Part shown: positions 1 through 9,034 of the stretch, piece after piece | Position numbering within the stretch: position 1 is the stretch's first letter | How the letters are laid out: each line of letters starts with the position of its first letter | Assembly (NCBI RefSeq): GCF_003752175.1 | Contig: NZ_RJVF01000012.1 | Span: 124,001-188,000 of the forward strand | Direction of reading: 5' to 3' | DNA from: Comamonas sp. BIGb0124 | GTDB lineage: Bacteria; Pseudomonadota; Gammaproteobacteria; Burkholderiales; Burkholderiaceae_C | Length of the DNA: 64,000 bases | Translations under genes and position numbers: made by a program | The notes under the pieces: generated by a model | Database searches by the model: none | What the model saw: the letters and a program-made list of their open reading frames with translations, nothing else | Told to the model about the DNA's origin: nothing

Positions 1-1
1 C

Positions 2-319
2 GGCATGCCCGACTACCTGACCATGCACCTGTGCGCGCAGCAACTCATTCAGGATCAGGATCAGGACCAGGGCCGCAGCCGTTATCGCCTGGCCCTGTAC
101 AAGGCCGAAGACACCGCCTTCCGCCTTCACGAGCAAGCCGGCTGGCGCAGAACACCCCTGCAGCTCCAACTGCTGGCGCATCCCGCACCGCCCGACGCGC
201 CCGCCCTGATCAAGCTGCGCAGCATGGACCGCAAGTACATCGAGGCCTACGTGGCACGGGGTCTGTATCGCCCGGACAGTCTGGTGGGGCGGCTGGTGGA
301 AGCCGAGCGGTCAGCGTGA
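2..319 (+). CDS. 3' end of an unrecognised gene (partial at window edge)
   Basis: The reading frame is open from the first complete codon of the window and stops at TGA 317-319, so the true start lies outside. I do not recognise the family. The visible 105 residues are hydrophilic, contain a short Gln-Asp repeat near residues 16-22, and end in an Arg/Leu-rich helix-like tail. There is no membrane segment. It converges on the glycosyltransferase gene read from the other strand, 35 bp away, so it may be the last gene of a neighbouring surface-polysaccharide operon, but that is only context. An internal ATG at position 5 also exists. Confidence 0.4.
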   Translation, partial: GMPDYLTMHLCAQQLIQDQDQDQGRSRYRLALYKAEDTAFRLHEQAGWRRTPLQLQLLAHPAPPDAPALIKLRSMDRKYIEAYVARGLYRPDSLVGRLVEAERSA

Positions 320-339
320 AACTTCGTGCCTCGTGACCG

Positions 340-373
340 GGATGCCGGCCGCCATCAGGCGGTGTCGGCATCC
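340..373. terminator. Hairpin at the convergent gene junction
   Basis: Eight-base arms (340-347 and 366-373, GGATGCCG/CGGCATCC) enclose a second short stem GCC/GGC with loop ATCA. The hairpin overlaps the stop codon of the leftward glycosyltransferase gene and sits just after the rightward partial gene. It lacks a clear T-tract on either side, so a role as bidirectional terminator is only a guess from its position. Confidence 0.3.
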
Positions 374-1353
374 ATCTTCAACACCGTCCTCACCCAATGC
401 TCGCGGCTGTATTTCCGGAAAATCTCATCGGGCAGGTCGAGATAAGGCGTCGCAAAGAACTCATCGGGAATCCGGTCTGTGCTGCTTTCCCAGACAAAGA
501 TATTCTGCGGCCGATAGAAATCGTAATTCCTGACATCGGCATTGGTGGTAATCAGCTTCTTTTTCATGCCCATGGCTTCGAAAATCCGAAAGCTCAAGCC
601 ATGCTGAATTTCCTTGTGCACATCCAGCACATACCGTGACCGCTTGAAGTGTTCCTTGGCCTCCGACATCGGCACCGGCTCTTCGATGAGTTCGATGAAC
701 GGCGATCGTTCGGCCGGCACCCATTCGGGTTTGTCGATCAGCAATTTAAAAACAGCCTGCTGACCTTGCTCGGAAAGGCACTTCGCGATTCTCTCGATTT
801 CAGGATAACGCCGATCGCACGTACCGACAAAATAAAAATCCTGTTCGACGGGACGGTCGTCATGGCCATAGAAGTGGAAATTGGTGATGAACTGTAGACC
901 ATATTTCTTCGCATCCACCGGATCGAAGCTATAGTGCTCATCGAAATACTTGACCGTATCCAGGTAAGCCGGAAAATGGTCAAAGCCATCCCAATAATAG
1001 ACGATCGACTGGTCCGCCTTGGCCGTGATGTAGTCGAGAGCCGACGGATGCATCATCTCGGGACAGATCACAAAAAGGTAATCGAAGTGGGCCTCTGCGC
1101 TCAAGCTCTGAAAATGATGGAGCGCCGTCTTTTCGATCTTTATATTGACGCCCAGAAAAATCTTGCTGAAGACATTGTAGAGACGCTCCCACACACTTCT
1201 ATACTGATAGAAGTAGCCCTTGTAAAGTATGGTCGTCACATCGCAATGACCGTGGGTTGCAAAGCCTTCCTCAAAGATCTTGTAAAGACCAAAATGCCCG
1301 ATGCACAGAAAAAGCATTTTCTTTTTCGGCGGGGCGGAGCTGACGATCTGCAT
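355..1353 (-). CDS. Glycosyltransferase-like polysaccharide biosynthesis protein
   Basis: The protein has 332 residues and no signal peptide or membrane segment. It opens with a Lys-rich stretch and a hydrophobic strand (MLFLCIGHFGLY), as in the N-terminal Rossmann half of GT-B enzymes. Later it has the pattern ...VLDVHKEIQHGLSFRIFEAMGMKKK..., which resembles the C-terminal donor-binding signature of CgeB-like/GT4-type transferases (conserved E in FEAMG). It is the last gene of the leftward heptose/glycan cluster, 248 bp after gmhB. Donor and acceptor cannot be read from the sequence. The AT-rich 1354-1400 stretch may hold its own promoter. Base composition is lower in GC than the housekeeping part of the window, as is common for glycan genes. 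Confidence 0.6.
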   Translation of the reverse strand: MQIVSSAPPKKKMLFLCIGHFGLYKIFEEGFATHGHCDVTTILYKGYFYQYRSVWERLYNVFSKIFLGVNIKIEKTALHHFQSLSAEAHFDYLFVICPEMMHPSALDYITAKADQSIVYYWDGFDHFPAYLDTVKYFDEHYSFDPVDAKKYGLQFITNFHFYGHDDRPVEQDFYFVGTCDRRYPEIERIAKCLSEQGQQAVFKLLIDKPEWVPAERSPFIELIEEPVPMSEAKEHFKRSRYVLDVHKEIQHGLSFRIFEAMGMKKKLITTNADVRNYDFYRPQNIFVWESSTDRIPDEFFATPYLDLPDEIFRKYSREHWVRTVLKMDADTA

Positions 1354-1601
1354 ATCAAAACTTTATAAAAACATCCACGCCAACGCTCCACAGCAAGGAT
1401 ACTTATTCAAGCGGCAATGCCAACTGTGCCGTGAAGGCGCCACGAGCACGCGCCGTTCGGCATAAGGAAGAGCCTCTAGGCCGTGACTGCAAGTGTCTGT
1501 CACGGGCTCATCGCCTCACATGCCGATACGCGGCAAAAAACGCAGCGGCACGAGCCCGGCAGCCAGAGAAACAAGCGGCCATCCTTCAAGCGCTTTCAGA
1601 G

Positions 1602-2162
1602 TTATCTCGCCTTGCCGACTGCGGGCGGCACCAAGTATGGCGTGACATCGGCCAAGTGGGTAATGAGCGTGTGATCCTCGCCGGATTTTACATCCGCATT
1701 CAACAACAGGTTGACCGGAACGCCTGCGGCGCGGCCGGCCTGCATGTCGCTCAGGCTGTCTCCGACCATGATGGAGCGCGACAGATCGAGCCCTAGATCC
1801 TGCTGGGCCTGGAGCAGCATCCCGGGCCCGGGCTTGCGCATGGGCGACTGGCGGCGGTACTGGCCCACGCCGTGTTCCGGGTGATCCGGACAAAAATAAA
1901 CGGCATCGAGCACGGCACCCTGCAAGGCAAACTGTTCGCGCACCCAATCCATCAACACTCTGAAATCGATCTCTGTGTAATAACCACGACCGATGCCGGC
2001 CTGGTTCGTGACCACAACCACACGGTATTCGCAAGCGTTGGCTTGGCGAACCAATTCAAAGATGCCGGGTAGGAATCGGAATTCTTCGATGCGATGAACA
2101 TAGCCGCTGTCCACATTGATGACGCCATCGCGATCCAGAAAAAGTGCTCTGCTGCCGACCAC
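1602..2162 (-). CDS. gmhB: D-glycero-D-manno-heptose 1,7-bisphosphate 7-phosphatase
   Basis: HAD-superfamily phosphatase of 186 residues. It should remove the 7-phosphate from heptose 1,7-bisphosphate to give the 1-phosphate that HddC activates. Motif I is LFLDRDGVIN, with the nucleophile D10 and acid D12. Motif II is TNQAGIGRG (about 52-60), and the GDSLSDM motif lies near 134-140. The second half of the usual zinc site, the CxC just before RKP, is missing: residues 105-108 read QSPM and only C91 of the usual cysteines is left. The start is GTG, 3 bp after hddC ends, so translation is probably coupled. The assignment to heptose rather than histidinol phosphate rests on the three neighbouring heptose genes. 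Confidence 0.85.
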   Translation of the reverse strand: MVGSRALFLDRDGVINVDSGYVHRIEEFRFLPGIFELVRQANACEYRVVVVTNQAGIGRGYYTEIDFRVLMDWVREQFALQGAVLDAVYFCPDHPEHGVGQYRRQSPMRKPGPGMLLQAQQDLGLDLSRSIMVGDSLSDMQAGRAAGVPVNLLLNADVKSGEDHTLITHLADVTPYLVPPAVGKAR

Positions 2163-2165
2163 GCC

Positions 2166-2852
2166 TCAGGACTCCCCCAGCAACGTCTGTGCCCGCGCAT
2201 AATCGCTCGGGATACCGATATCGATAAAAAGACCCCGCGTGACATGTCCTCTCACACATCCGCTGGCGACCCACGGTGCGAGCACGGTATGCTCGAGCGA
2301 AAACGGTGCCGGCACGGCGATGTTTGCGAATGCGTCAACGGGCAACACGTAACAGCCGGCATTGATCAATCCCGCCCCGACACCCGACTTCTCCCCGAAT
2401 GTGCGGACCCGGCCGTTCTCCAGAAAAACCTGACCATAACGCGAAACATCGTCTACTTCGCGAGCCACGATAACCGGCTGTCGATACCGGCCCCAAAGCG
2501 CTGCAACCGCGTCGACCTCAAGATCCAGAAAAGTATCGCCATTGAACACAAAGGCATGATCGCCCTGGATCTGCCCCAACGCCTTGCGCAAGGCGCCCCC
2601 TGTTCCGAGCGGCTCTGTTTCGACTTCATAACGCAGGACCAAACCGGCGTAGACATCGCCGAAATACGCCTGTATCACATCGGCCTTGTAGCCGACCGAC
2701 AGGACGACACGTGAAAATCCTTGACGGGCCAGGTTTTCCAGCAAGATTGCCAGAAACGGCTTGCCGCAAATGGGCGCCATGGGTTTAGGCGTATCGGGAA
2801 GCACCGACCGCAATCGAGTACCCAAGCCCCCTGCCAGCACGATGGCCTCCAT
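2166..2852 (-). CDS. hddC: D-glycero-alpha-D-manno-heptose 1-phosphate guanylyltransferase
   Basis: Sugar-nucleotide transferase of 228 residues that should make GDP-D-glycero-alpha-D-manno-heptose. The nucleotide-binding motif LAGGLGTRL lies at residues 6-14, the metal-binding FNGDTFLD near 97-104, and GTGGALR near 82-88. The length fits HddC, which is shorter than mannose-1-phosphate guanylyltransferase. The start is ATG at 2852, with an alternative GTG at 2855 directly next to the gmhA stop. A GGAGGG ribosome-binding site lies inside the end of gmhA. Its place between gmhA and gmhB makes the heptose role more likely than a generic glucose- or mannose-phosphate role. Confidence 0.85.
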   Translation of the reverse strand: MEAIVLAGGLGTRLRSVLPDTPKPMAPICGKPFLAILLENLARQGFSRVVLSVGYKADVIQAYFGDVYAGLVLRYEVETEPLGTGGALRKALGQIQGDHAFVFNGDTFLDLEVDAVAALWGRYRQPVIVAREVDDVSRYGQVFLENGRVRTFGEKSGVGAGLINAGCYVLPVDAFANIAVPAPFSLEHTVLAPWVASGCVRGHVTRGLFIDIGIPSDYARAQTLLGES

Positions 2853-2855
2853 CAC

Positions 2856-3455
2856 TCAAACCCTCCGTTCGCCGAAAAGGGCATGCTCGACCTCTTTGCA
2901 GAGAAGATGGCCCAGTACAAGATGGCCTTCTTGTATGCGCGGGGTATGGGGCGAAGGCACCGCAAGGACATGGTCGGACAACTCGAGCATGGGCCCTCCC
3001 CGGTTGCCCGTCATGGCCACTGTGACCAAGCCCTGGTCCCTGGCGACTCGCAGCGCATTGATCACATTGGACGATTGCCCCGACGTGCTGTAACCGATAA
3101 AGACGTCACCCGCTCTTCCCAACGCCTGGATCTGGCGCGAGAACAAACGTTCGAAGCCGTAATCGTTGCCAATCGCGGTCAAAATGGAGGTATCGGTCGT
3201 CAACGCAATGCAAGCCAGACCGGGCCGATCGAACTCGAACCGGCTGACGAACTCCCCGGCGATATGCTGAGCGTCGGCAGCACTGCCGCCATTGCCAGCC
3301 AGCAGAATCTTGCCACCGGAATTCAAGCTCAGGATGCACGCTTCGATGACCTCTTCGAGAGAGCCGAGCAGCACATCGTCGCTCATCATCATCTGAATCA
3401 GATCGGCGGTCTGCCCCACACTTTGCCGCAGTTTTTCGATCATTTCACGCTCCAT
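2856..3455 (-). CDS. gmhA: Sedoheptulose 7-phosphate isomerase (phosphoheptose isomerase)
   Basis: SIS-domain isomerase of 199 residues that converts sedoheptulose 7-phosphate to D-glycero-D-manno-heptose 7-phosphate, the first heptose-specific step. The signature GNGGSAADAQHIAGE is at about 54-68, and STSGQSSNV and the C-terminal EGHLVLGHLLC helix are typical of GmhA. Two starts are possible. ATG 3455 has GGGAG upstream and overlaps the end of hddA by 16 bp. ATG 3443 also has GGAG upstream and gives a 4-bp ATGA overlap. Either way it is translationally coupled to hddA. A longer open frame upstream (to 3686) runs antisense-like through hddA in another frame and is not GmhA sequence. Confidence 0.92.
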   Translation of the reverse strand: MEREMIEKLRQSVGQTADLIQMMMSDDVLLGSLEEVIEACILSLNSGGKILLAGNGGSAADAQHIAGEFVSRFEFDRPGLACIALTTDTSILTAIGNDYGFERLFSRQIQALGRAGDVFIGYSTSGQSSNVINALRVARDQGLVTVAMTGNRGGPMLELSDHVLAVPSPHTPRIQEGHLVLGHLLCKEVEHALFGERRV

Positions 3456-4468
3456 GCCTGCGCTCCCGTCTTGGTGAAATGGCAGTTGGAAGACTGCCCC
3501 TCGAATCGGCTCAGGGCACGTATCACATCCATGCGACTCTCGGGATTCACAAAAAACAGCATGAAACCACCGCCGCCTGCCCCCGATACTTTGCCGGCCG
3601 ATGCCCCCGCGGCTGTGGCGGCGCTGTAGATCTGTTCGATATGCGGATTCGAGACCGTTGCAGCGGATCGTTTCTTGTTCTCCCACCCCAGGCGCATGGA
3701 CTCGACGATGCCTTCGAAATCCCCTTTCAGCAAGCTTTCCTTCATGGACAACGCCTCCTGTTTGAGCCCTTGCATGGCCTCCAGTGCCTGCTCCTGCCCT
3801 GCCGAGACATTTCGGCTCTGGTCCGAAATGATGCGTGCGGATTCACGCGACACACCGGTATAGAACAGAACCAGCGAGGCTTCCAGTTCGCAAATGATGT
3901 GGTTCTTGATGCGCAGGGAGTTCACCAATGCGCGCTTCTCGCTGTAGAACTCCATGAAGTTGAAACCACCGAAACAGGCTGAGAACTGGTCCTGCCGACC
4001 ACCCGCCAGCCCGCACACCTCACGTTCGATATCGTAGGCCAGACCGGCGATTGCGTAATCGTCCAAGGGAATGTTCAGAAACTCGGAGAACACCCGGATC
4101 ATCGCAACCACCAGCGTCGACGACGCGCCCAACCCGGACCCCACCGGGGCATCGCAATACGTCGTCAGCGTCAGGGGGATGTTCACTCCCTCGTGATACC
4201 GGTCCACGAAATGTCGATAGACCGCTCGGTGCAGCATCAATGCCGGATCCAACTCTACTTGTTCGTCGGCAGACAAGGTCACTGCAACCTCTTGGTCGGT
4301 CGCCGCAAAACGGATTTCGCGGGCTTCGTGAGGCTGCAGAACGGCATAGGCATACCGATCGATCGTGGCGTTGAGTACATATCCGCCATGCAGATCGCAA
4401 AACGGAGAAACATCCGTTCCGCCTCCTGCCAGCCCCAGTCTCAAAGGTGCGCGTGCTCGAAACAGCAT
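3440..4468 (-). CDS. hddA: D-glycero-alpha-D-manno-heptose 7-phosphate kinase
   Basis: GHMP-family kinase of 342 residues that phosphorylates heptose 7-phosphate at C1 with alpha configuration. This is the branch leading to GDP-heptose; the HldE route leads to ADP-heptose. The N-terminal RLGLAGGGTDVSPFCD (about 10-25) is characteristic of HddA. The ATP-binding PVGSGLGASSTL is at about 108-119. The third GHMP motif KVSGAGGGGFMLFF is near the C-terminus. It starts 4 bp after the 984-residue glycosyltransferase and overlaps gmhA, so the block behaves as one transcript. Confidence 0.9.
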   Translation of the reverse strand: MLFRARAPLRLGLAGGGTDVSPFCDLHGGYVLNATIDRYAYAVLQPHEAREIRFAATDQEVAVTLSADEQVELDPALMLHRAVYRHFVDRYHEGVNIPLTLTTYCDAPVGSGLGASSTLVVAMIRVFSEFLNIPLDDYAIAGLAYDIEREVCGLAGGRQDQFSACFGGFNFMEFYSEKRALVNSLRIKNHIICELEASLVLFYTGVSRESARIISDQSRNVSAGQEQALEAMQGLKQEALSMKESLLKGDFEGIVESMRLGWENKKRSAATVSNPHIEQIYSAATAAGASAGKVSGAGGGGFMLFFVNPESRMDVIRALSRFEGQSSNCHFTKTGAQAWSVK

Positions 4469-4472
4469 GGTG

Positions 4473-7427
4473 TCATGGATGAGTAGAAGTGATCTTTGCG
4501 TGCTGAATCAAGACGCCGATGTCGAACGGATCCACGATATCTGCACTCTGCAAATACGTCTCCCCAGCACCGCGAGGCTCGATGGGCTGGTCGTTCGACA
4601 CAGCTTTCAGCACACCCGCTTGAGAATTTCCCATCCATTCACCTCGTGTCTCCAAGACCTTCAATACATGAGCGGGCACATAATCCATTAGCCTCACCAA
4701 GTAGACCGCATCGCAGTAGACGATATCGATCTCTTCCCGATGACACCACTTTGCAACCACAGCACCCAGCGCGTGAGAATAAGAGCCATCGAACCCCGTC
4801 TCGCCACCCTGCAAGGAACGTTCTGCCCGCAGAACAGAGACGACATCGAACGGCTGCCAGGATTTCTGAATCTCGGCCTTGAGAGCCTCGTCGAATCGAT
4901 CTTCGCTGAACAGCACGATCCGCACATTCATGCCGGACGCCGTCATTTCACGGATGAACGAATGACCGGGGGGGTGTGCAGGGCCAGGCTTCAAGGACAA
5001 CAAAGAAAGATAAAGGACATTCAGCCGCGTGTTGCCCGCTAACCGGGCCGCGTGCCGACTGGGCCGACGCTCTCCGTGGGCATACGCCACTTCCGCCGAG
5101 ACACTCGAAGCCAAATGATCCACTTCGAATCGAGGCGCCCATTTTTCGTAAAGCTTGACGCTGTTGACCTGCTGCAGAGTCTTGGGTTGGTGACTGGCCT
5201 GCTCTGCATACGAAGCGTGTTCAAAATGCACAACCTCGGATTTCGGTTGATAGACCACACGCCGGCCCAGGTGGCGAGCGGCCATGGCCAGATCCGAATC
5301 TTCACAATAGGCCGGGGCATACCGTTCGTCGAATCCACCGACCGCTTTCCAGAAGGCCTGCTCGACCAGAATCGAAGCACCCGATATGTAATCGACTTCG
5401 CGCTGCAGATCGAACATCGTCGCAAATCTGGCGTGACCACGCCCCTGATTGATGGCACTGCCGTCCCGCAGCAGACTGCCGCCGGCCTCCTGCAGCGAGC
5501 CGTCCGGATACAGCAGTTTCGAGCCTGCAATGGCGACCGAGGAATCGGCCGCCAAGGTCTCGACCAGGTGATCCAGCCAACCCGGTAGCACCACCGTATC
5601 GTTGTTCAGAAAAAGCAGATATCGCCCGCGCGCCAGCGACGCCGCATGATTGCAGTTCCTCAAGAACCCGAGGTTGGCTGGATTGCGAATCACCTTGACC
5701 GACGGGAAAAATTCCGAGGCCCGCAACGTGTCGTCCGAAGAACCGTCGTCGGCGAGCAGAATTTCGATGCGATGCTCGCTGTTCCACAGCGTCTTCACCA
5801 ATGCATAAAGACAGATCTCCGTCAGATGCCACTGGTTAAAAACAGGAACGATGATCGAGACATCTATTTCTTCGGATTGACCGAAACCGGATAGTCGCTG
5901 CAAGGATCGAGCGTCCTCTCGCGGATGCTCCTTCTTGATCCACTCGAGATAAAGAGACAGATCCAGAACCTGCGCATCGTTGAGCATGCCCATGAACGCC
6001 GTGTGATTGGCCTCGTCACCAAAGCGGCGGGTCACCAATGGGCGCGCCCGATCGGAGATCGACCGGCAGAGATCCGAATCGTCCAGCAACCGGCTCACGG
6101 CATCGGCAAAAGCCCGTTCTCCATCTGCGACCAGCGCATGGTGCCCGTCCACGATTCCCATGCCTTCGACCGCTACCGTGGTACAGACCATGGGAACCCC
6201 CGCCCCCATGGTCGCGGCGACCTTGCCTTTGATTCCTGCGCCAAAACGCAATGGCGCGACGCCCAGGCGATACGATGAAAAGGCCTCATCCAGATCACCG
6301 ACATGGCCGACAAACCGGACACCCGCCACCTTGCCCAGTTCGACGACCGATGGGGGCGCCTTGGCACCCAGGATATGGAAGGTGGCGTCTGGATGGCGTA
6401 GGTGGATCGAGGGCCAGACCTTCTTCACAAACCACATCACGGCATCGATGTTTGGGCTGTGGGCATATCCCCCAATGAAAAAGAGTCCCTTGCGCTCTTC
6501 TGGAAGATAAGGGCGCGACGTCACATCCACATAAAGCACGTTGAAAACGGAAAGCGACAGCGAGGGCAACGCTTCGCGCAGGACGGCGGCCTCTGCCGAG
6601 CTGACGACCACCGTGTGGTGGACTCGCCCCATGACCGAGAACTCTCGGTCACGCGTTTGGTTGGCTTGGATCCGCATCTTGGGATCCTGGCTCAGGTCGG
6701 CCTCCCGCATTTCTCTCAGGAAATACAGATCGGGTGCATGGAAAATCAGCCTGGCGTGCGGCGCCGCCTTTTCGATGACCGGCAACAGTTGCTCGGCAAC
6801 ATTCACCCTGATCAGGTAGATACTCGCGAAGGCATGAGCCTCCGTCACCAGGTAGCGAGTGACAGACTCATAACCCCGACCCTTGACGATCACTTCGACC
6901 CCCAGCGTCTCCAGCTTCTGCCGATACACAACATCGTCCTGGAAATCCGCGGGTAAAAACACCACCTCATATCCCAGTCGGACCAGGCTGCGCAGCATGC
7001 CGACGGTTGCGAGTTCGCCGGCAGAGAAGTCGGCACGGGGCAGATTGCTATCGGCGACCAGAATCTTTCGCGGATTCGCGGTCATGCTGAGCGATGCGGC
7101 AGGGGTGCTCTCTGACCAATCCAGAACCCGGGCTCGGATGGCCTTCGCGCCGAAGCGCCGGTAGTGCGTCCAGACGGTCGTCAAAGCCTGGCGTGCAGAC
7201 GCCCCGGATTCCAGCTCACGGGCCACCAGAAACCCACCGCAGACCAGGCTTTGCCAAAGGCGTTTGCGCTTGATCAAACGCCGTCTGATGTGCAGGGAGT
7301 CGATCATCACCGACTGATAAAAGTGGGGATTGGTCCGCCGCTCATCCAGCCATTCCCGGATATTTCGGCAGTAATAGAAACTGGCCGGCAGTATAAAAAT
7401 ACGACTCAGAAATCTCATTCTCTGCAC
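4473..7427 (-). CDS. Multidomain glycosyltransferase (GT4 + GT2 + short third domain)
   Basis: Large cytoplasmic protein of 984 residues. Residues 120-490 form a GT-B, GT4-like domain, with FIGGYAHSPN at about 317-326, LGVAPLRFGAGIKGKVAATMGAGVP near 388-412, and the donor-binding EGM. Residues 523-760 form a GT-A, GT2 domain starting VSIIVPVFN, with DDGSSDD (560-566), NLGF, the DxD-like LFLNND and a late ED (709-710). Residues 801-984 begin like the N-terminal half of another GT-B domain (LNVLYLSLLSLKPG) but end about 180 residues later without a donor-binding half. The enzyme probably adds two different sugars to a surface glycan; neither substrate is known. Alternative starts are ATG 7427 and 7418. 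hddA follows after 4 bp. Confidence 0.8.
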   Translation of the reverse strand: MQRMRFLSRIFILPASFYYCRNIREWLDERRTNPHFYQSVMIDSLHIRRRLIKRKRLWQSLVCGGFLVARELESGASARQALTTVWTHYRRFGAKAIRARVLDWSESTPAASLSMTANPRKILVADSNLPRADFSAGELATVGMLRSLVRLGYEVVFLPADFQDDVVYRQKLETLGVEVIVKGRGYESVTRYLVTEAHAFASIYLIRVNVAEQLLPVIEKAAPHARLIFHAPDLYFLREMREADLSQDPKMRIQANQTRDREFSVMGRVHHTVVVSSAEAAVLREALPSLSLSVFNVLYVDVTSRPYLPEERKGLFFIGGYAHSPNIDAVMWFVKKVWPSIHLRHPDATFHILGAKAPPSVVELGKVAGVRFVGHVGDLDEAFSSYRLGVAPLRFGAGIKGKVAATMGAGVPMVCTTVAVEGMGIVDGHHALVADGERAFADAVSRLLDDSDLCRSISDRARPLVTRRFGDEANHTAFMGMLNDAQVLDLSLYLEWIKKEHPREDARSLQRLSGFGQSEEIDVSIIVPVFNQWHLTEICLYALVKTLWNSEHRIEILLADDGSSDDTLRASEFFPSVKVIRNPANLGFLRNCNHAASLARGRYLLFLNNDTVVLPGWLDHLVETLAADSSVAIAGSKLLYPDGSLQEAGGSLLRDGSAINQGRGHARFATMFDLQREVDYISGASILVEQAFWKAVGGFDERYAPAYCEDSDLAMAARHLGRRVVYQPKSEVVHFEHASYAEQASHQPKTLQQVNSVKLYEKWAPRFEVDHLASSVSAEVAYAHGERRPSRHAARLAGNTRLNVLYLSLLSLKPGPAHPPGHSFIREMTASGMNVRIVLFSEDRFDEALKAEIQKSWQPFDVVSVLRAERSLQGGETGFDGSYSHALGAVVAKWCHREEIDIVYCDAVYLVRLMDYVPAHVLKVLETRGEWMGNSQAGVLKAVSNDQPIEPRGAGETYLQSADIVDPFDIGVLIQHAKITSTHP

Positions 7428-7472
7428 AGCCCTTGGAGAATCGAAAAACTCATCGAATCCATTGATAAACTC

Positions 7473-8282
7473 TCACCGGTAAATCCTGATAGAGACCCTG
7501 GCCTCTTCAGGCTTCAAATGCTCGACGTCGCGCAAAAATTCATCCATGATGATTCTGTTATCGCTCGAGCTATAGGTCTTCCCCTGCTCACGATAGCTGT
7601 GGTCCACCGTGACCGCATCGATGATGCCCATCGTCATATTCAGCTCTCGGGTCTTTTTGGGCCATACAAAATCAATGCCCCAACCCATGGGACTTCGCTC
7701 GTCGAAAGGCAACAAATGACGAGCAGCAGCCCTGTCGAAAACAAAAACCGGTCCAATCTCGACAAACAAGGTCTCGCGCGCCTTGACACCCCACGTCCGC
7801 AAACAGAACTTGTGGTCTCGGTAGCTGAAACGCGTACGAGCCGGCTGGCTGATCGAGAAGCCGCAGCTCGCTACCCAGGCCAAATAGGCATCGACAAAAT
7901 CCGGACACAACGCCACATCGTCATCCGTGAAGATGATGTAGTCATAGTCATCGACCTCGAGACCCGCCAGCATTTCATTGAGCAACTTGAATTTCGGGAT
8001 CAGCTGCCTGCAGTGCCTGACGGTCACCGCTTTCAGGCCCGGATCCGAAGTCGGGGGCGTCGCGCCCAGAGCGACCCATTTCTGGTCGACATCATGGTGC
8101 TGCGACTTGGCGAAATCCACAACCAATTGCGATGCCTGATTGACACGGTCGGTCAGGTAGATTCCCAACACCAGCACCCGAAAACGAGGAACATCCGCAG
8201 GCGCGCGCGGAGGACGCCCAAGGAGTCCCTTTGCAAACATTCGGCGCAAAAGTGGCCGAGTGACATAGTTGAAATAATTCAC
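7473..8282 (-). CDS. Putative GT-A-fold glycosyltransferase, DUF707-like
   Basis: The protein has 269 residues with a beta-strand-rich core. YDYIIFTDDDVALCPDFV (about 112-129) gives a clear metal-binding DDD motif after a hydrophobic strand, and MGWGIDFVWP (about 199-208) plus VDHSYREQGKTY resemble the conserved C-terminal part of DUF707-type glycosyltransferases. There is no signal peptide. It appears to be the first gene of the leftward glycan operon, 45 bp before the 984-residue transferase. Family assignment is by motif pattern only; the sugar and acceptor are unknown. Confidence 0.6.
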   Translation of the reverse strand: MNYFNYVTRPLLRRMFAKGLLGRPPRAPADVPRFRVLVLGIYLTDRVNQASQLVVDFAKSQHHDVDQKWVALGATPPTSDPGLKAVTVRHCRQLIPKFKLLNEMLAGLEVDDYDYIIFTDDDVALCPDFVDAYLAWVASCGFSISQPARTRFSYRDHKFCLRTWGVKARETLFVEIGPVFVFDRAAARHLLPFDERSPMGWGIDFVWPKKTRELNMTMGIIDAVTVDHSYREQGKTYSSSDNRIIMDEFLRDVEHLKPEEARVSIRIYR

Positions 8283-9034
8283 TTGGGCAGTCTTTTCGAT
8301 TCCAAAGCTGCAGAGCCCTCTACATACGACTCGCCTGTACTGACCGAGCTGTAGACAATATTCTCAAGCCCATCAAACAGGCAATGGATAATCATGCACA
8401 CCCAGCCTGCCGACACGCGTGCACGTCAAAGGCGATCGCGTGAAAAATGAGATTTATCAACTCAGACAGAGAACATAAAAACGATTCTATTGAATGCCAA
8501 ACATCGGCAAAGAAAAACCTCACAGCGAATCTGCCTCCTGATTTCTCAATTCTCTTCGCAAGCCGAGACAACCTGCGTCCGTAATGACAATTATTAAAAA
8601 ATCTTGTCATTGCCCCGGCAGGCCCAACCCAGCAGGTCTCAACGCAATTTCAGCCATTTGTCGTCGCTCATTACGAAAAAACGTTCTGTTTTTTCTTTAC
8701 GACATCGAACAGATGATAGCGAAAGCATCAGCAAATGGGGCCGCTTTCGGCAAAATCTCCGCAGCCTTCGTCAGTGGGGAAAAAAGCAACGTATAACCCG
8801 GTGAAAACATCCTTGCCATTTCTGAAAATCCGGCTTACTCAAGTTCTCGAAACAGGGCATGATGCGGATTCGGGATCAAGAGGCTTCACTTGGCCATGCT
8901 CATGGTCAACTGCAAGGCGCCAGTGAGTGTTCGGCTTTTCAAGCGTGCATCGAGTAGGACGAAAGGCTTCATCACCCCAGGATGGAGACGCTTTCAGACA
9001 GACTCTGCGATGACCGCCGATCCTGGAGACCACA
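8283..9034. other. 752-bp non-coding stretch, AT-rich in the middle
   Basis: This lies between the first glycan gene and the Bug receptor gene, both read leftwards. Roughly 8400-8870 is clearly poorer in GC than the flanks and has only short frames without protein-like character. It should contain the promoter of the glycan operon, reading leftwards near 8300-8500; no convincing -35/-10 pair stands out. An inverted pair CCAGGAT (8977-8983) / ATCCTGG (9020-9026) lies near the end of the Bug gene. I see no RNA gene here. Confidence 0.5.

Noticed and set aside
8392-8610. Short leftward frame of 72 codons in the AT-rich gap
   Set aside because: No ribosome-binding site, no family character and no neighbour in phase; best treated as non-coding.
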